Source: Lachnospiraceae bacterium
Lineage (GTDB): Bacteria > Bacillota_A > Clostridia > Lachnospirales > Lachnospiraceae
Assembly: GCA_028694115.1 (NCBI GenBank)
Contig: JAQUUB010000192.1
Coordinates: 1 to 5,633, forward strand
DNA length: 5,633 nucleotides
Direction: 5' to 3'
The position numbers and the translations under genes are program-made. Positions 1-5,149 of the stretch are shown in pieces (the first letter of the stretch is position 1; every line of letters begins with the position of its first letter). The notes beneath the pieces are model-generated. The model saw only the letters and a program-made list of their open reading frames with translations. It made no database searches and was not told the DNA's origin.

Positions 1-147
1 TCAACGTGTGTCGTCTTCGTAATAAGGGAACATATTATCCGAGTCGTCTTGCCAATTGGAACACATTTTTGTGTGTTCTGGTCCCTCACTAGCAAGACTC
101 TCATTTTTGTTATTGCTACCATTCAATAAGTCGTTTTGAGTGCTCAT
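1..147 (-). CDS. 48-aa acidic hypothetical protein downstream of the recombinase
   Basis: This short frame runs from an ATG at 147 to a TGA at the window edge and encodes 48 residues. An AAAGGG Shine-Dalgarno sequence lies 9 nt before the ATG, and the gene follows the recombinase stop by 39 nt, so the two are probably one transcript. The product is hydrophilic, rich in Asn, Ser, Asp and Glu, and ends in an acidic, aromatic tail (PYYEDDTR). It has one cysteine and no membrane segment or signal peptide. I do not recognise the family. Small acidic proteins beside a recombinase can be accessory or directionality factors, but nothing in this sequence shows that. The ribosome binding site and the position argue for a real gene; the small size and lack of a known domain keep confidence moderate. 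Confidence 0.55.
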   Translation of the reverse strand: MSTQNDLLNGSNNKNESLASEGPEHTKMCSNWQDDSDNMFPYYEDDTR

Positions 148-186
148 TTTAAACAGCCCTTTCTACTTATTGAAGTAAACTTGTTA

Positions 187-1872
187 CTAACCTACCTGCT
201 TGCGTAAATTCTTGTATCTCTTTTTTGCATCTGATACCGAATAATCAGCAAGTCCTTTTAATACAAAAGTAATCTTATATGGATCTGATATTCCATCTTC
301 ATTTATTTCACCAATAAGTACTTTCTTTACAACACTCTCAAATACAGAACGATCGAATTTATCCAATACCTTAACTTCTGAAATTCGTGATCTTAAATCT
401 TTCATTCTCTTGCCGACATCTTTCTTTGCATCGGCATTTGATGTTAGAATTTTTTGTTCCTGCCTAATATGATTGATTTTTTGTGTATATTCATCATATC
501 TCTCATCATAAGCTTCTTTTAAAATTTTATCATCAAGTAACATGTCGGTCAATTTCTTTCGCTTTGCTTCCATTGCTGCCAAGCTCTTATCAACACGTTT
601 TAACCTTTCTCCATTATCATTATTTGATAATTCAGTTTCAATCGATTCTAAAACAGAGTCTAGGACATCATCAAAATTATCTGCCAGTAATTGAAAGGTT
701 TCAACAAATGCATTTTCCAGAATAGATTCATCAATTGTTTTACTATGAGGGCATTTATCCTTTCCTTTATTGGAAGCAGTTCTGCATACCCAAACAGGCT
801 TCTTATTTTGTGTATCCTGGTGATGTGATCTCCTTGTTAATTTTGTCCCACAGTACGCACACTCACACAAGCTACTAAAAGCAAACTTACGAGACTGTTT
901 CTCTCTTGTGCCATCTATAACACTTGTATTCTTTCCATATCTGCTCATACGAATCTCTTGAGCTTTATCCCACTCTTCTTCAGAAACTATAGCTTCATGA
1001 TGATCTTTAATATAAAACTGATCTTCTTCACCCATATTCTCTAGTCTACGTTTAGAAATTGGATCTACAGTAAACGTCTTGCCTAAACGCAAATCACCTT
1101 TGTATTTTTCATTTTTCACAATTCCTCTAACACCGCTATCGGTCCATTTAACTTCGCCCTTCTTATTTTTCTTACCTAGACGCACTAAGTCTTTTGCAAT
1201 GGTGTATGCACCATATCCTTGATTGTAACGTTCAAAGACCCAACGAACAATTTCCGCCTCTTCGTCATTAATACTAATGGACTTATCTTCCTGATGATAA
1301 TTATACCCCAAGCAACCATTAAATCCCATAAGCTCACCGCGTTTCATCTTCATCTTAATGCCCATTTTTACATTGGCTGATAAAGATTCAACTTCATTCT
1401 GTGCAAGTGTGCTTAATAGTGCCAACGCCATTTCACTTTCCATAGAAAGAGTATTTATATTCTCTTTCTCAAAAATAATTGCTACACCTTTGTCTTTTAA
1501 CATACGCACATACTGTAATGTATCAACAAGATTACGTGAAAACCTAGAAATGGATTTTGTTAAAATAACATCCACTAGACCATTCATACAGTCATCAATC
1601 ATGTTCAAAAAGCCTTCTCTTTTCGCTGTTTTCGTACCAGTTATTGCTTCATCTGAATAGATACCAACAAATGCCCAATCCTTGTTCTTGGATATTTTAT
1701 CTGTATAATATTCCATCTGAGATTGAAAACTCTGCAATTGTTCTTCACCATCGGTACTAACTCGCACATAGGCTGCCACCCTCTGCCTTTCCAGTGTCAA
1801 TCCTTTTCCAATAGTATCTCTACGTCTGTTTACCGTACCTTCACTTGCTTTTATTACTTCAACTTCTGCCAT
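187..1872 (-). CDS. Large serine recombinase (integrase/transposase of the element)
   Basis: This is an intact 561-aa large serine recombinase, the enzyme that integrates and excises the element by a double-strand break with a 5'-phosphoserine intermediate. The resolvase domain spans about residues 30-180: YVRVST gives the nucleophile Ser39 with Arg37, YSDEAITGT (72-80) is the usual core motif, and SRFSRN supplies Arg110 and Arg113. The Recombinase domain follows (about 185-300), with the family motif GVRGIVKNEKYKGD. A zinc ribbon has Cys338/Cys341 and Cys363/Cys374. A charged helical stretch at about 420-490 fits the coiled coil that controls synapsis, and 561 aa is a normal length. The ATG at 1872 is chosen because GGAGGAGG lies just before it; the N-terminal 30 residues are a short basic extension. 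The gene is preceded by a stem-loop (1896-1942). All key catalytic residues are visible, so it should be active. TnpX/TndX-type transposase and phage-type integrase cannot be told apart without the att sites. Confidence 0.96.
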   Translation of the reverse strand: MAEVEVIKASEGTVNRRRDTIGKGLTLERQRVAAYVRVSTDGEEQLQSFQSQMEYYTDKISKNKDWAFVGIYSDEAITGTKTAKREGFLNMIDDCMNGLVDVILTKSISRFSRNLVDTLQYVRMLKDKGVAIIFEKENINTLSMESEMALALLSTLAQNEVESLSANVKMGIKMKMKRGELMGFNGCLGYNYHQEDKSISINDEEAEIVRWVFERYNQGYGAYTIAKDLVRLGKKNKKGEVKWTDSGVRGIVKNEKYKGDLRLGKTFTVDPISKRRLENMGEEDQFYIKDHHEAIVSEEEWDKAQEIRMSRYGKNTSVIDGTREKQSRKFAFSSLCECAYCGTKLTRRSHHQDTQNKKPVWVCRTASNKGKDKCPHSKTIDESILENAFVETFQLLADNFDDVLDSVLESIETELSNNDNGERLKRVDKSLAAMEAKRKKLTDMLLDDKILKEAYDERYDEYTQKINHIRQEQKILTSNADAKKDVGKRMKDLRSRISEVKVLDKFDRSVFESVVKKVLIGEINEDGISDPYKITFVLKGLADYSVSDAKKRYKNLRKQVG

Positions 1873-1895
1873 ATTGACCTCCTCCTCTCTTGAAG

Positions 1896-1942
1896 TATAG
1901 TAAAATCAGAAACCTATCATGTTTGTTTCTGACTTTACTATA
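1896..1942 (-). promoter_or_regulatory. 18-bp inverted repeat just upstream of the recombinase start
   Basis: The arms 1896-1913 (TATAGTAAAATCAGAAAC) and 1925-1942 are inverted copies with one mismatch, which becomes a G-U pair in the minus-strand RNA. They are separated by an 11-nt loop. The hairpin ends about 7 nt before the recombinase Shine-Dalgarno sequence. It is AT-rich and has no U-tract, so it is not a classical terminator. It could be a protein-binding operator, an mRNA structure that limits recombinase translation, or part of a recombination site. The structure is directly visible; its role is inference. Confidence 0.6.
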
Positions 1943-1974
1943 ATCCAAAAGTTAAATATGAACGAACATGTGAA

Positions 1975-2003
1975 AATGCCGATGAAAATTTTTCACCGGC
2001 ATT
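1975..2003 (-). terminator. Hairpin terminator after the MazF-SHOCT genes
   Basis: Arms 1975-1988 and 1990-2003 (AATGCCGRTGAAAA and its complement) pair over 14 positions with one G-U wobble in the minus-strand RNA. The base is GC-rich and the minus-strand RNA ends CAUUUUCAC. The U-run is short, so termination may be partial. It lies 8 nt past the SHOCT-like stop codon and before the recombinase, which separates the two transcripts. Confidence 0.6.
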
Positions 2004-2011
2004 CTAATATG

Positions 2012-2155
2012 TTATGTATTCATAAAACTAACCACGTTATATTCTCTCATAATTCTCTTTTTCACTGCTGTGTACTCGTCTTCACTGAGTAATGCCATAC
2101 AATAAAGCTTTCCAAGAACAGCTAATTTCTTTGCTAATTCCAATTCTTTTGCCAT
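2012..2155 (-). CDS. 47-aa SHOCT-like peptide coupled to the MazF-type gene
   Basis: This frame encodes 47 residues from the ATG at 2155 to the TAA at 2012. The sequence LGKLYCMALLSEDEYTAVKK (residues 14-33) fits the SHOCT pattern: a helix, a short turn with 'LLSEDEY', then a basic helix. SHOCT domains usually end longer proteins and are thought to mediate oligomerisation or protein contacts; stand-alone SHOCT peptides are common on Firmicute mobile elements. Its Shine-Dalgarno GAGGAG lies in the last codons of the upstream toxin gene, and only 4 nt separate that stop from this ATG, so translation is almost certainly coupled. A role as partner or brake of the upstream toxin is possible from this coupling but unproven. 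The gene call is firm; the family call is good but based on a short match. Confidence 0.8.
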   Translation of the reverse strand: MAKELELAKKLAVLGKLYCMALLSEDEYTAVKKRIMREYNVVSFMNT

Positions 2156-2159
2156 TTAC

Positions 2160-2654
2160 TCACTCCTCATCCAGCAGTTCAAGCTGATAGATAAGTGCTA
2201 TATTAAGTTTTTCTATCAATCTTTTGTCAGTAATAGCTGCAATTTTCTTAATAACCTGCGTACGATCCGCACTGCACAATTGTTCGCACATTGCCATTCC
2301 TGATTCTCTCAAATTTTCACAGTCATTCTTATCTATAAAAATGTGCTCTGGTCTGTCAATTTGTCTAAATGATTGTGTCATCGGAATCACAAGAATCACA
2401 GGACAGTCTGGAATGAAACGGCCACATACAATAGCAGGACGAGAACCAACCATTTTACAATGTTCTGTATCATCTCCCATATTAATTAGTACGATATCAC
2501 CTTTTTTAACAGGTTCCATTGCTAAAGCTCTTTCAATTGTATTTGGCACTTTATTGTAATTGTTTCCGTTCCCATCACCGTTACGGAAGACATTGCTATT
2601 TCTTGCTGGTTTAGTTATTTCAGGATAGTCTTCAACAAATTCTCTAATCTTCAT
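2160..2654 (-). CDS. MazF/PemK-family endoribonuclease toxin with N-terminal extension
   Basis: The 164-aa product carries a MazF/PemK fold from about residue 49 to the end. KKGDIVLINMG (50-60) is the first strand pair, GSRPAIV holds Arg72, IPMTQS holds Thr93, and MCEQL holds Gln125. These match the catalytic Arg, Thr and Gln positions of the Bacillus MazF (EndoA). The C-terminal helix ('ALIYQLELL') also fits the family. MazF enzymes cut single-stranded mRNA at short motifs. About 48 extra residues, polar and Asn/Gly-rich, precede the fold; standard MazF is 110-120 aa. The ATG at 2654 is supported by GGAGG 4 nt before it, so the extension is probably translated. No MazE-like antitoxin gene precedes it: the upstream gene is a resolvase-fold protein, and a coupled SHOCT peptide follows. 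A perfect 12-bp hairpin lies just upstream of the ribosome binding site. Orphan MazF homologues on mobile elements may serve in stability, defence or mRNA control. Confidence 0.9.
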   Translation of the reverse strand: MKIREFVEDYPEITKPARNSNVFRNGDGNGNNYNKVPNTIERALAMEPVKKGDIVLINMGDDTEHCKMVGSRPAIVCGRFIPDCPVILVIPMTQSFRQIDRPEHIFIDKNDCENLRESGMAMCEQLCSADRTQVIKKIAAITDKRLIEKLNIALIYQLELLDEE

Positions 2655-2667
2655 TTTTCCTCCAATC

Positions 2668-2695
2668 TGGTCAGCTAGTTTTCACTAGCTGACCA
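2668..2695 (-). promoter_or_regulatory. Perfect 12-bp stem with GAAA tetraloop before the MazF start
   Basis: Arms TGGTCAGCTAGT (2668-2679) and its exact complement (2684-2695) flank a 4-nt loop that reads GAAA in the minus-strand RNA, a stable GNRA tetraloop. The stem ends 4 nt before the toxin gene's GGAGG. No U-tract follows on either strand, so simple intrinsic termination is unlikely. It could shield or expose the toxin ribosome binding site, mark an RNase III cut, or be an operator. Confidence 0.7.
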
Positions 2696-2711
2696 ACTAA
2701 TGCATATTTCT

Positions 2712-3248
2712 TTATAGTAGTGTAATTGTACAACGATTTTCGAAGGTATCCTCATCGCTATCGTCTAAAGCTGATACATCAATACCCTCAGCTTTTCCTT
2801 CCAATGCAAATCTTACAAAACCGCCATAGCAGCCAATCATAGTAACAAAATCTTCTATGATTTCTGTTTCATCTGAAATCATTGCTTCTGATAATGCAAT
2901 GATACCTTCAACTTCACAATCATCTATCATATCCAAGCAAGTGGTATAACCTTTCTTACCAATTCCTGTGCCTCCAGTATATTCTGATATAATAGCGACA
3001 ATTTCATAACCCTGTAGCTTTGACCACTTTATCAAATCATTCTGTAGCTTGCTGTCTAAATCGCTATCTTCGCTTTCACACAAATAAATAATTACACGAA
3101 TCTTATCCATTTCGTTATCTCCTTCTTCTATTTCATTGACATACTCAACTGCCTCTTTTTCTGTCGGACAGCTAATCACTTTGTTCCCATAAGCGTCAAA
3201 AATGACTGTTTCACTACCCATAATCACAATTGAATAGTTAGCAGCCAT
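2712..3248 (-). CDS. Catalytically degenerate resolvase-fold protein (second of a pair)
   Basis: The 178-aa product has a small N-terminal segment (residues 1-46, two predicted strands and a helix) followed by a serine-recombinase N-terminal-like domain (47-150). RVIIYL, KWSKLQGYEIVAIISEY, GYTTCLDMIDD and FVRFALEG follow the resolvase order. The active site is broken: the YxRxS motif reads YLCES, so Ser59 may remain but Arg57 is now Cys, and the stretch corresponding to LxRxxR (LSEAMISDETE) has no arginine. There is no Recombinase domain or zinc ribbon, and the tail is acidic. It starts 1 nt after the stop of the preceding gene, with only a weak distant Shine-Dalgarno, so it relies on coupling. 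An internal ATG at 3110 (Met47), right at the start of the resolvase domain, has its own AAGGAG and may give a 132-aa form. It is probably a regulator or structural partner, not an enzyme. The fold call rests on pattern reading. Confidence 0.75.
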   Translation of the reverse strand: MAANYSIVIMGSETVIFDAYGNKVISCPTEKEAVEYVNEIEEGDNEMDKIRVIIYLCESEDSDLDSKLQNDLIKWSKLQGYEIVAIISEYTGGTGIGKKGYTTCLDMIDDCEVEGIIALSEAMISDETEIIEDFVTMIGCYGGFVRFALEGKAEGIDVSALDDSDEDTFENRCTITLL

Positions 3249-3249
3249 A

Positions 3250-3630
3250 TTAATACCATTTACTCGCTAATTCCTGAATAACACAGCAATAATTTTCTTT
3301 ATCCTGGTATAACACCAAATCATCATTCTTTCTGACAAAGATACATGCTCCAAGATTCATCAATTGCAATGCAAATTTTCTTGCTTCATCTGTGTTATTG
3401 AAGAAGCTTTCAAGTTTGTCTACAATAATAATATTGCTTTTTCCTGATTTTACTGCCTCCAAAATATTTTTGAGATAATCGCCTTCTGCATTACCCCTAA
3501 ACTCAACAACAAGATCTCCTTCTACTTCATGAATTCCTGTTCCAACTGTCATATCTACCAGTTGTGTCAAAATCAACTTTCCAGTTGCTTCTGTTCCTTT
3601 GCTTCTAATATATATTGATGCTCTATTCAT
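3250..3630 (-). CDS. Catalytically degenerate resolvase-fold protein (first of a pair)
   Basis: The 126-aa product resembles only the N-terminal domain of a serine recombinase. RASIYIR (3-9) is the first strand, YLKNILEAVKSGKSNIIIVDKLESF (52-76) matches the 'mL..ak.GkfdvvvvykLdRf' region, and LMNLGACIFV (90-99) matches the following helix and strand. The catalytic residues are gone: YxRxS reads YIRSK, so Arg9 stays but the serine position is Lys11, and LDRFSRNT reads LESFFNNT with both arginines lost. There is no DNA-binding domain. The ATG at 3630 has GGAGGT 8 nt upstream. The next gene begins 1 nt past the stop, so the two are co-translated and probably made in similar amounts. Its 5' side is the structured region 3650-4260. 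Losses here and in the neighbour differ, which suggests divergence under a new function rather than one decay event. Role unknown. Confidence 0.75.
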   Translation of the reverse strand: MNRASIYIRSKGTEATGKLILTQLVDMTVGTGIHEVEGDLVVEFRGNAEGDYLKNILEAVKSGKSNIIIVDKLESFFNNTDEARKFALQLMNLGACIFVRKNDDLVLYQDKENYCCVIQELASKWY

Positions 3631-3649
3631 CGTTTTTTACCTCCATAGT

Positions 3650-4260
3650 TTATGTAGAGAAATTTGCCGGCGTTGCTTTCTCAAATAAGATCCTTGCTAC
3701 CAAGACTCTTATTTCAAAAAGCAAAATGACATGTACCGAAGTAGCTTTCACCACTTCCCTCCTCGCCCACATGTCTGGGAACACAGTAAGTATCTTTGAT
3801 TAGAAAACATTGCACACGCTGATTACTCAGCTTGCCGGTTATAAGCCTTTGCCCGTAGGAACTGTTTGCCAGCAGCACCCGTACATATCAGTCTTGACCT
3901 TGGTTTTATAATGGAAATCACTCCATTTGTCTTGTGAATGGCTCGCTCGTTCCTTACTACATTACGTATGCCTTTCGGCAGGAACATTCTGGCTTAACTC
4001 CTTATTGGATAGCTTTTGCATTCGACCACAATTTTGTAAATTCAAATTGTGTCCTTAGTCTCTTCCGTGGATAATATCCACACCTCCCTCAGCTCCCTTC
4101 GTTTTCTTCCCGTTTGCTTAATGAGGCTCCTGTGTTGAATATTCAGTTTTCAAAGTACAGCGGTTTGTGTTTCTTAACCTGTACTTATGATAGAATATTC
4201 AACTACCAAATCCCACAAAACGCATTTGGTTATTACGCACGTTTCACCCAATGTATTTGG
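3650..4260 (-). ncRNA. Putative large structured RNA or leader (about 600 nt)
   Basis: This stretch has no convincing gene but is denser in stem-loops and visibly richer in GC than the coding DNA around it. On the minus-strand RNA, in order: 4205-4211/4224-4230; a perfect 11-bp outer stem 4134-4144/4193-4203 enclosing GUACAG/CUGUAC (4155-4160/4179-4184); 4067-4073/4075-4081; 4027-4036/4043-4051 with one bulge; 3949-3954/3980-3985 capped by GCC-GAAA-GGC (3970-3979); 3910-3915/3922-3927; 3818-3822/3827-3831; 3728-3734/3769-3775 enclosing 3738-3744/3751-3757; and 3674-3679/3718-3723 continuing into 3683-3690/3707-3714 and an apical 3693-3696/3701-3704. It starts just after the XRE stop and ends just before the Shine-Dalgarno of the first resolvase-like gene. 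No tRNA, RNase P, tmRNA, T-box or group II domain V signature was found. Candidates are a large phage/mobile-element RNA class such as ROOL or GOLLD, a group II intron remnant, or an unnamed family. Ends and strand are inferred. Confidence 0.6.
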
Positions 4261-4271
4261 AATTTATAAAA

Positions 4272-4595
4272 TTAAGCTGTTTCAGGGAAAAATATATTCA
4301 TGAATTCGATCATTTTTTTCTTATCTATTTGCGATAATTTATTATAACGATTAAGGAAATCATCATCTGAAGGAGCTTGTCCAACACCTTTTACGAGATA
4401 ATCCAGTGACACTTTAAAAAAATCAGCTACTTTTTCAATATTTTCAAGTTTTACATTGTTGTTACCCGTTTCCATATTAGATATGGTATTGTCTGATACC
4501 CCGATTGCTTCTGCTAATTCCGACTGGGACATGCTTTTTAGCTTTCTGCATTCACGTATTCTTTCACCTATTTGAAAATTCTTATCATCTGCCAC
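4272..4595 (-). CDS. XRE-family helix-turn-helix transcriptional regulator
   Basis: The 107-aa product has a Cro/CI-type helix-turn-helix over about residues 9-68. IGERIRECRKLKSMSQSELA is helices 1-2, GVSDNTISNMETG holds the recognition helix, and LENIEKVADFFKVSLDYLVKG completes the five-helix bundle. The C-terminal 35 residues (LNRYNKLSQIDKKKMIEFMN) form a short helical tail that may mediate dimerisation. I chose the GTG at 4595 because AAGGAGGTGATCC (4597-4609), a 13-nt exact complement of the usual 16S 3' end, sits 7 nt before it. The frame stays open upstream to a TTG at 4643 that has no good ribosome binding site. The gene has its own promoter and is insulated by the terminator at 4701-4758. 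Its place next to the element's transfer and recombination genes suggests a repressor that maintains quiescence; its operator is not identified. Confidence 0.92.
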   Translation of the reverse strand: MADDKNFQIGERIRECRKLKSMSQSELAEAIGVSDNTISNMETGNNNVKLENIEKVADFFKVSLDYLVKGVGQAPSDDDFLNRYNKLSQIDKKKMIEFMNIFFPETA

Positions 4596-4656
4596 TGGAT
4601 CACCTCCTTCCTTTTTGGTATGCTTTATTTCCTTAAATTTCAAAATGATTTTAAAT

Positions 4657-4684
4657 ATAATATGACAGATTATTTGTAACTCAA
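4657..4684 (-). promoter_or_regulatory. Probable sigma-A promoter of the XRE gene
   Basis: On the minus strand TTGAGT (4684-4679) and TATTAT (4662-4657) are separated by 16 bp and lie between the upstream terminator and the XRE start. Both boxes are one mismatch or two from consensus, so this is a reasonable but not strong promoter. Confidence 0.5.
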
Positions 4685-4700
4685 ATTTTCATATATAAAG

Positions 4701-4758
4701 AAAAACAAAAAAATGCCAGAATAAGAGTTAGTTACTTAACTAACTTCTTACTCTGGCA
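4701..4758 (-). terminator. Strong intrinsic terminator after the Com-like gene
   Basis: Arms 4714-4733 and 4738-4758 form a 20-bp stem with one bulged base, one G-U wobble and a 4-nt loop. In the minus-strand RNA the stem is followed by seven U, a G and five more U. It ends transcription from the SOS promoter and isolates the XRE gene. Confidence 0.88.
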
Positions 4759-4775
4759 ATTTGCTATCTAACAGC

Positions 4776-4806
4776 TATAGGATGCGGTTTTAAAACTTGC
4801 CCTATA
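4776..4806 (-). other. Small hairpin in the 3' untranslated region of the Com-like transcript
   Basis: TATAGG (4776-4781) and CCTATA (4801-4806) enclose the palindrome GTTTTAAAAC (4787-4796). It lies between the Com-like stop codon and the terminator, a gap with no gene. It may only stabilise the 3' end of the transcript. Confidence 0.35.
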
Positions 4807-4855
4807 ACAGATCTGCTTCTTCAGACCTCTATGCTGATGCGTGGCTCAGTAGTCA

Positions 4856-5065
4856 CTATATATAGTTTGCAGCTGCTTTCTTGTATGCTACAATTCTTCT
4901 GCTTCTGTGTTTCTCCGTTACATATTGCAAATTAATTACAGATACTGCCCTGCAACAAGGGCATTTAATCTTTATAATACCTTCTGCCGATGCCCCACAA
5001 TCAAATAACCTTTTATTTGAACAGTACGGACAATGTACGTGTATTTCCTCCTCTGCTAACTCCAC
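4856..5065 (-). CDS. Com-like small zinc ribbon protein
   Basis: The 69-aa product carries two CxxC knuckles: CPYC (Cys12/Cys15) and, 20 residues later, CPCC (Cys35/Cys38). The spacing and the sequences RLFDCG and GIIKIKCPCC match the Mu Com-like zinc ribbon family, in which a conserved 'ieIKCPrC' strand follows 'R.fD'. A basic tail (KHRSRRIVAYKK) follows. Phage Mu Com activates translation of the mom mRNA by binding it; relatives on Clostridial elements are mostly uncharacterised and likely bind nucleic acid. I chose the GTG at 5065 because GGAGG lies 8 nt before it; an in-frame GTG at 5080 has no ribosome binding site and sits directly on the stop of the 14-aa leader ORF. The gene is driven by a strong promoter containing a perfect LexA box, so it should be induced by DNA damage, and the terminator at 4701-4758 ends its transcript. 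Confidence 0.82.
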   Translation of the reverse strand: MELAEEEIHVHCPYCSNKRLFDCGASAEGIIKIKCPCCRAVSVINLQYVTEKHRSRRIVAYKKAAANYI

Positions 5066-5080
5066 TTTTAACACCTCCAC

Positions 5081-5125
5081 TTAAATATTCGGGGGCTGTT
5101 TAACAATTATATGTAACCTTTCCAT
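5081..5125 (-). CDS. Possible 14-codon leader ORF before the Com-like gene
   Basis: MERLHIIVKQPPNI is encoded between the SOS promoter and the Com-like gene, with AAGGA 4 nt before its ATG. It is in the same frame as the Com-like gene and ends 15 nt before the preferred start, with TAA directly abutting the alternative GTG at 5080. It ends in a Pro-Pro pair, which can slow ribosomes. It could be a leader peptide controlling the next gene, or chance. Confidence 0.35.
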   Translation of the reverse strand: MERLHIIVKQPPNI

Positions 5126-5149
5126 CGGTTCCTTAGTAGCGATAAAAAT

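Noticed and set aside
483..1660. Plus-strand frames of 80 and 100 codons opposite the recombinase (483-725 and 1358-1660).
   Set aside because: They are antisense shadows of a well-supported gene with complete recombinase motifs.
1963..1976. A possible second LexA box upstream of the recombinase (CGAACATGTG then AAAA).
   Set aside because: Only the left half matches; the required TTCG half-site is missing.
2224..2559. A 111-codon plus-strand frame opposite the MazF-type gene.
   Set aside because: It is an antisense shadow; the minus strand encodes recognisable MazF motifs.
3615..3803. A 62-codon plus-strand frame.
   Set aside because: It runs against all neighbouring genes, lacks a ribosome binding site and crosses the hairpins of the structured region.
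3823..3987. A 54-codon minus-strand frame (starts MFLPKGIRNVV) inside the structured region, with GGAG 10 nt upstream.
   Set aside because: It overlaps several stem-loops (3818-3831, 3910-3927, 3949-3985), is unusually Arg/Lys-rich and I recognise no family. Base pairing explains the sequence better, but conservation analysis could revive it.
4067..4260. Possible group II intron 5' ends (GTGCG at about 4239-4243, GTGTG at about 4081-4085 on the minus strand).
   Set aside because: No reverse transcriptase gene and no domain V-like hairpin with an AGC base and GAAA cap in the expected arrangement were found. The motifs are short and could be chance; kept only as an alternative for the structured region.
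3631..4271. CRISPR array or tRNA in the gene-free stretch.
   Set aside because: No regularly spaced direct repeats were seen, and no T-arm GTTCRA motif with an acceptor stem was found.
4881..5084. A 67-codon plus-strand frame opposite the Com-like gene.
   Set aside because: It is an antisense shadow of the CxxC-containing frame and runs out of the SOS leader region without a ribosome binding site.
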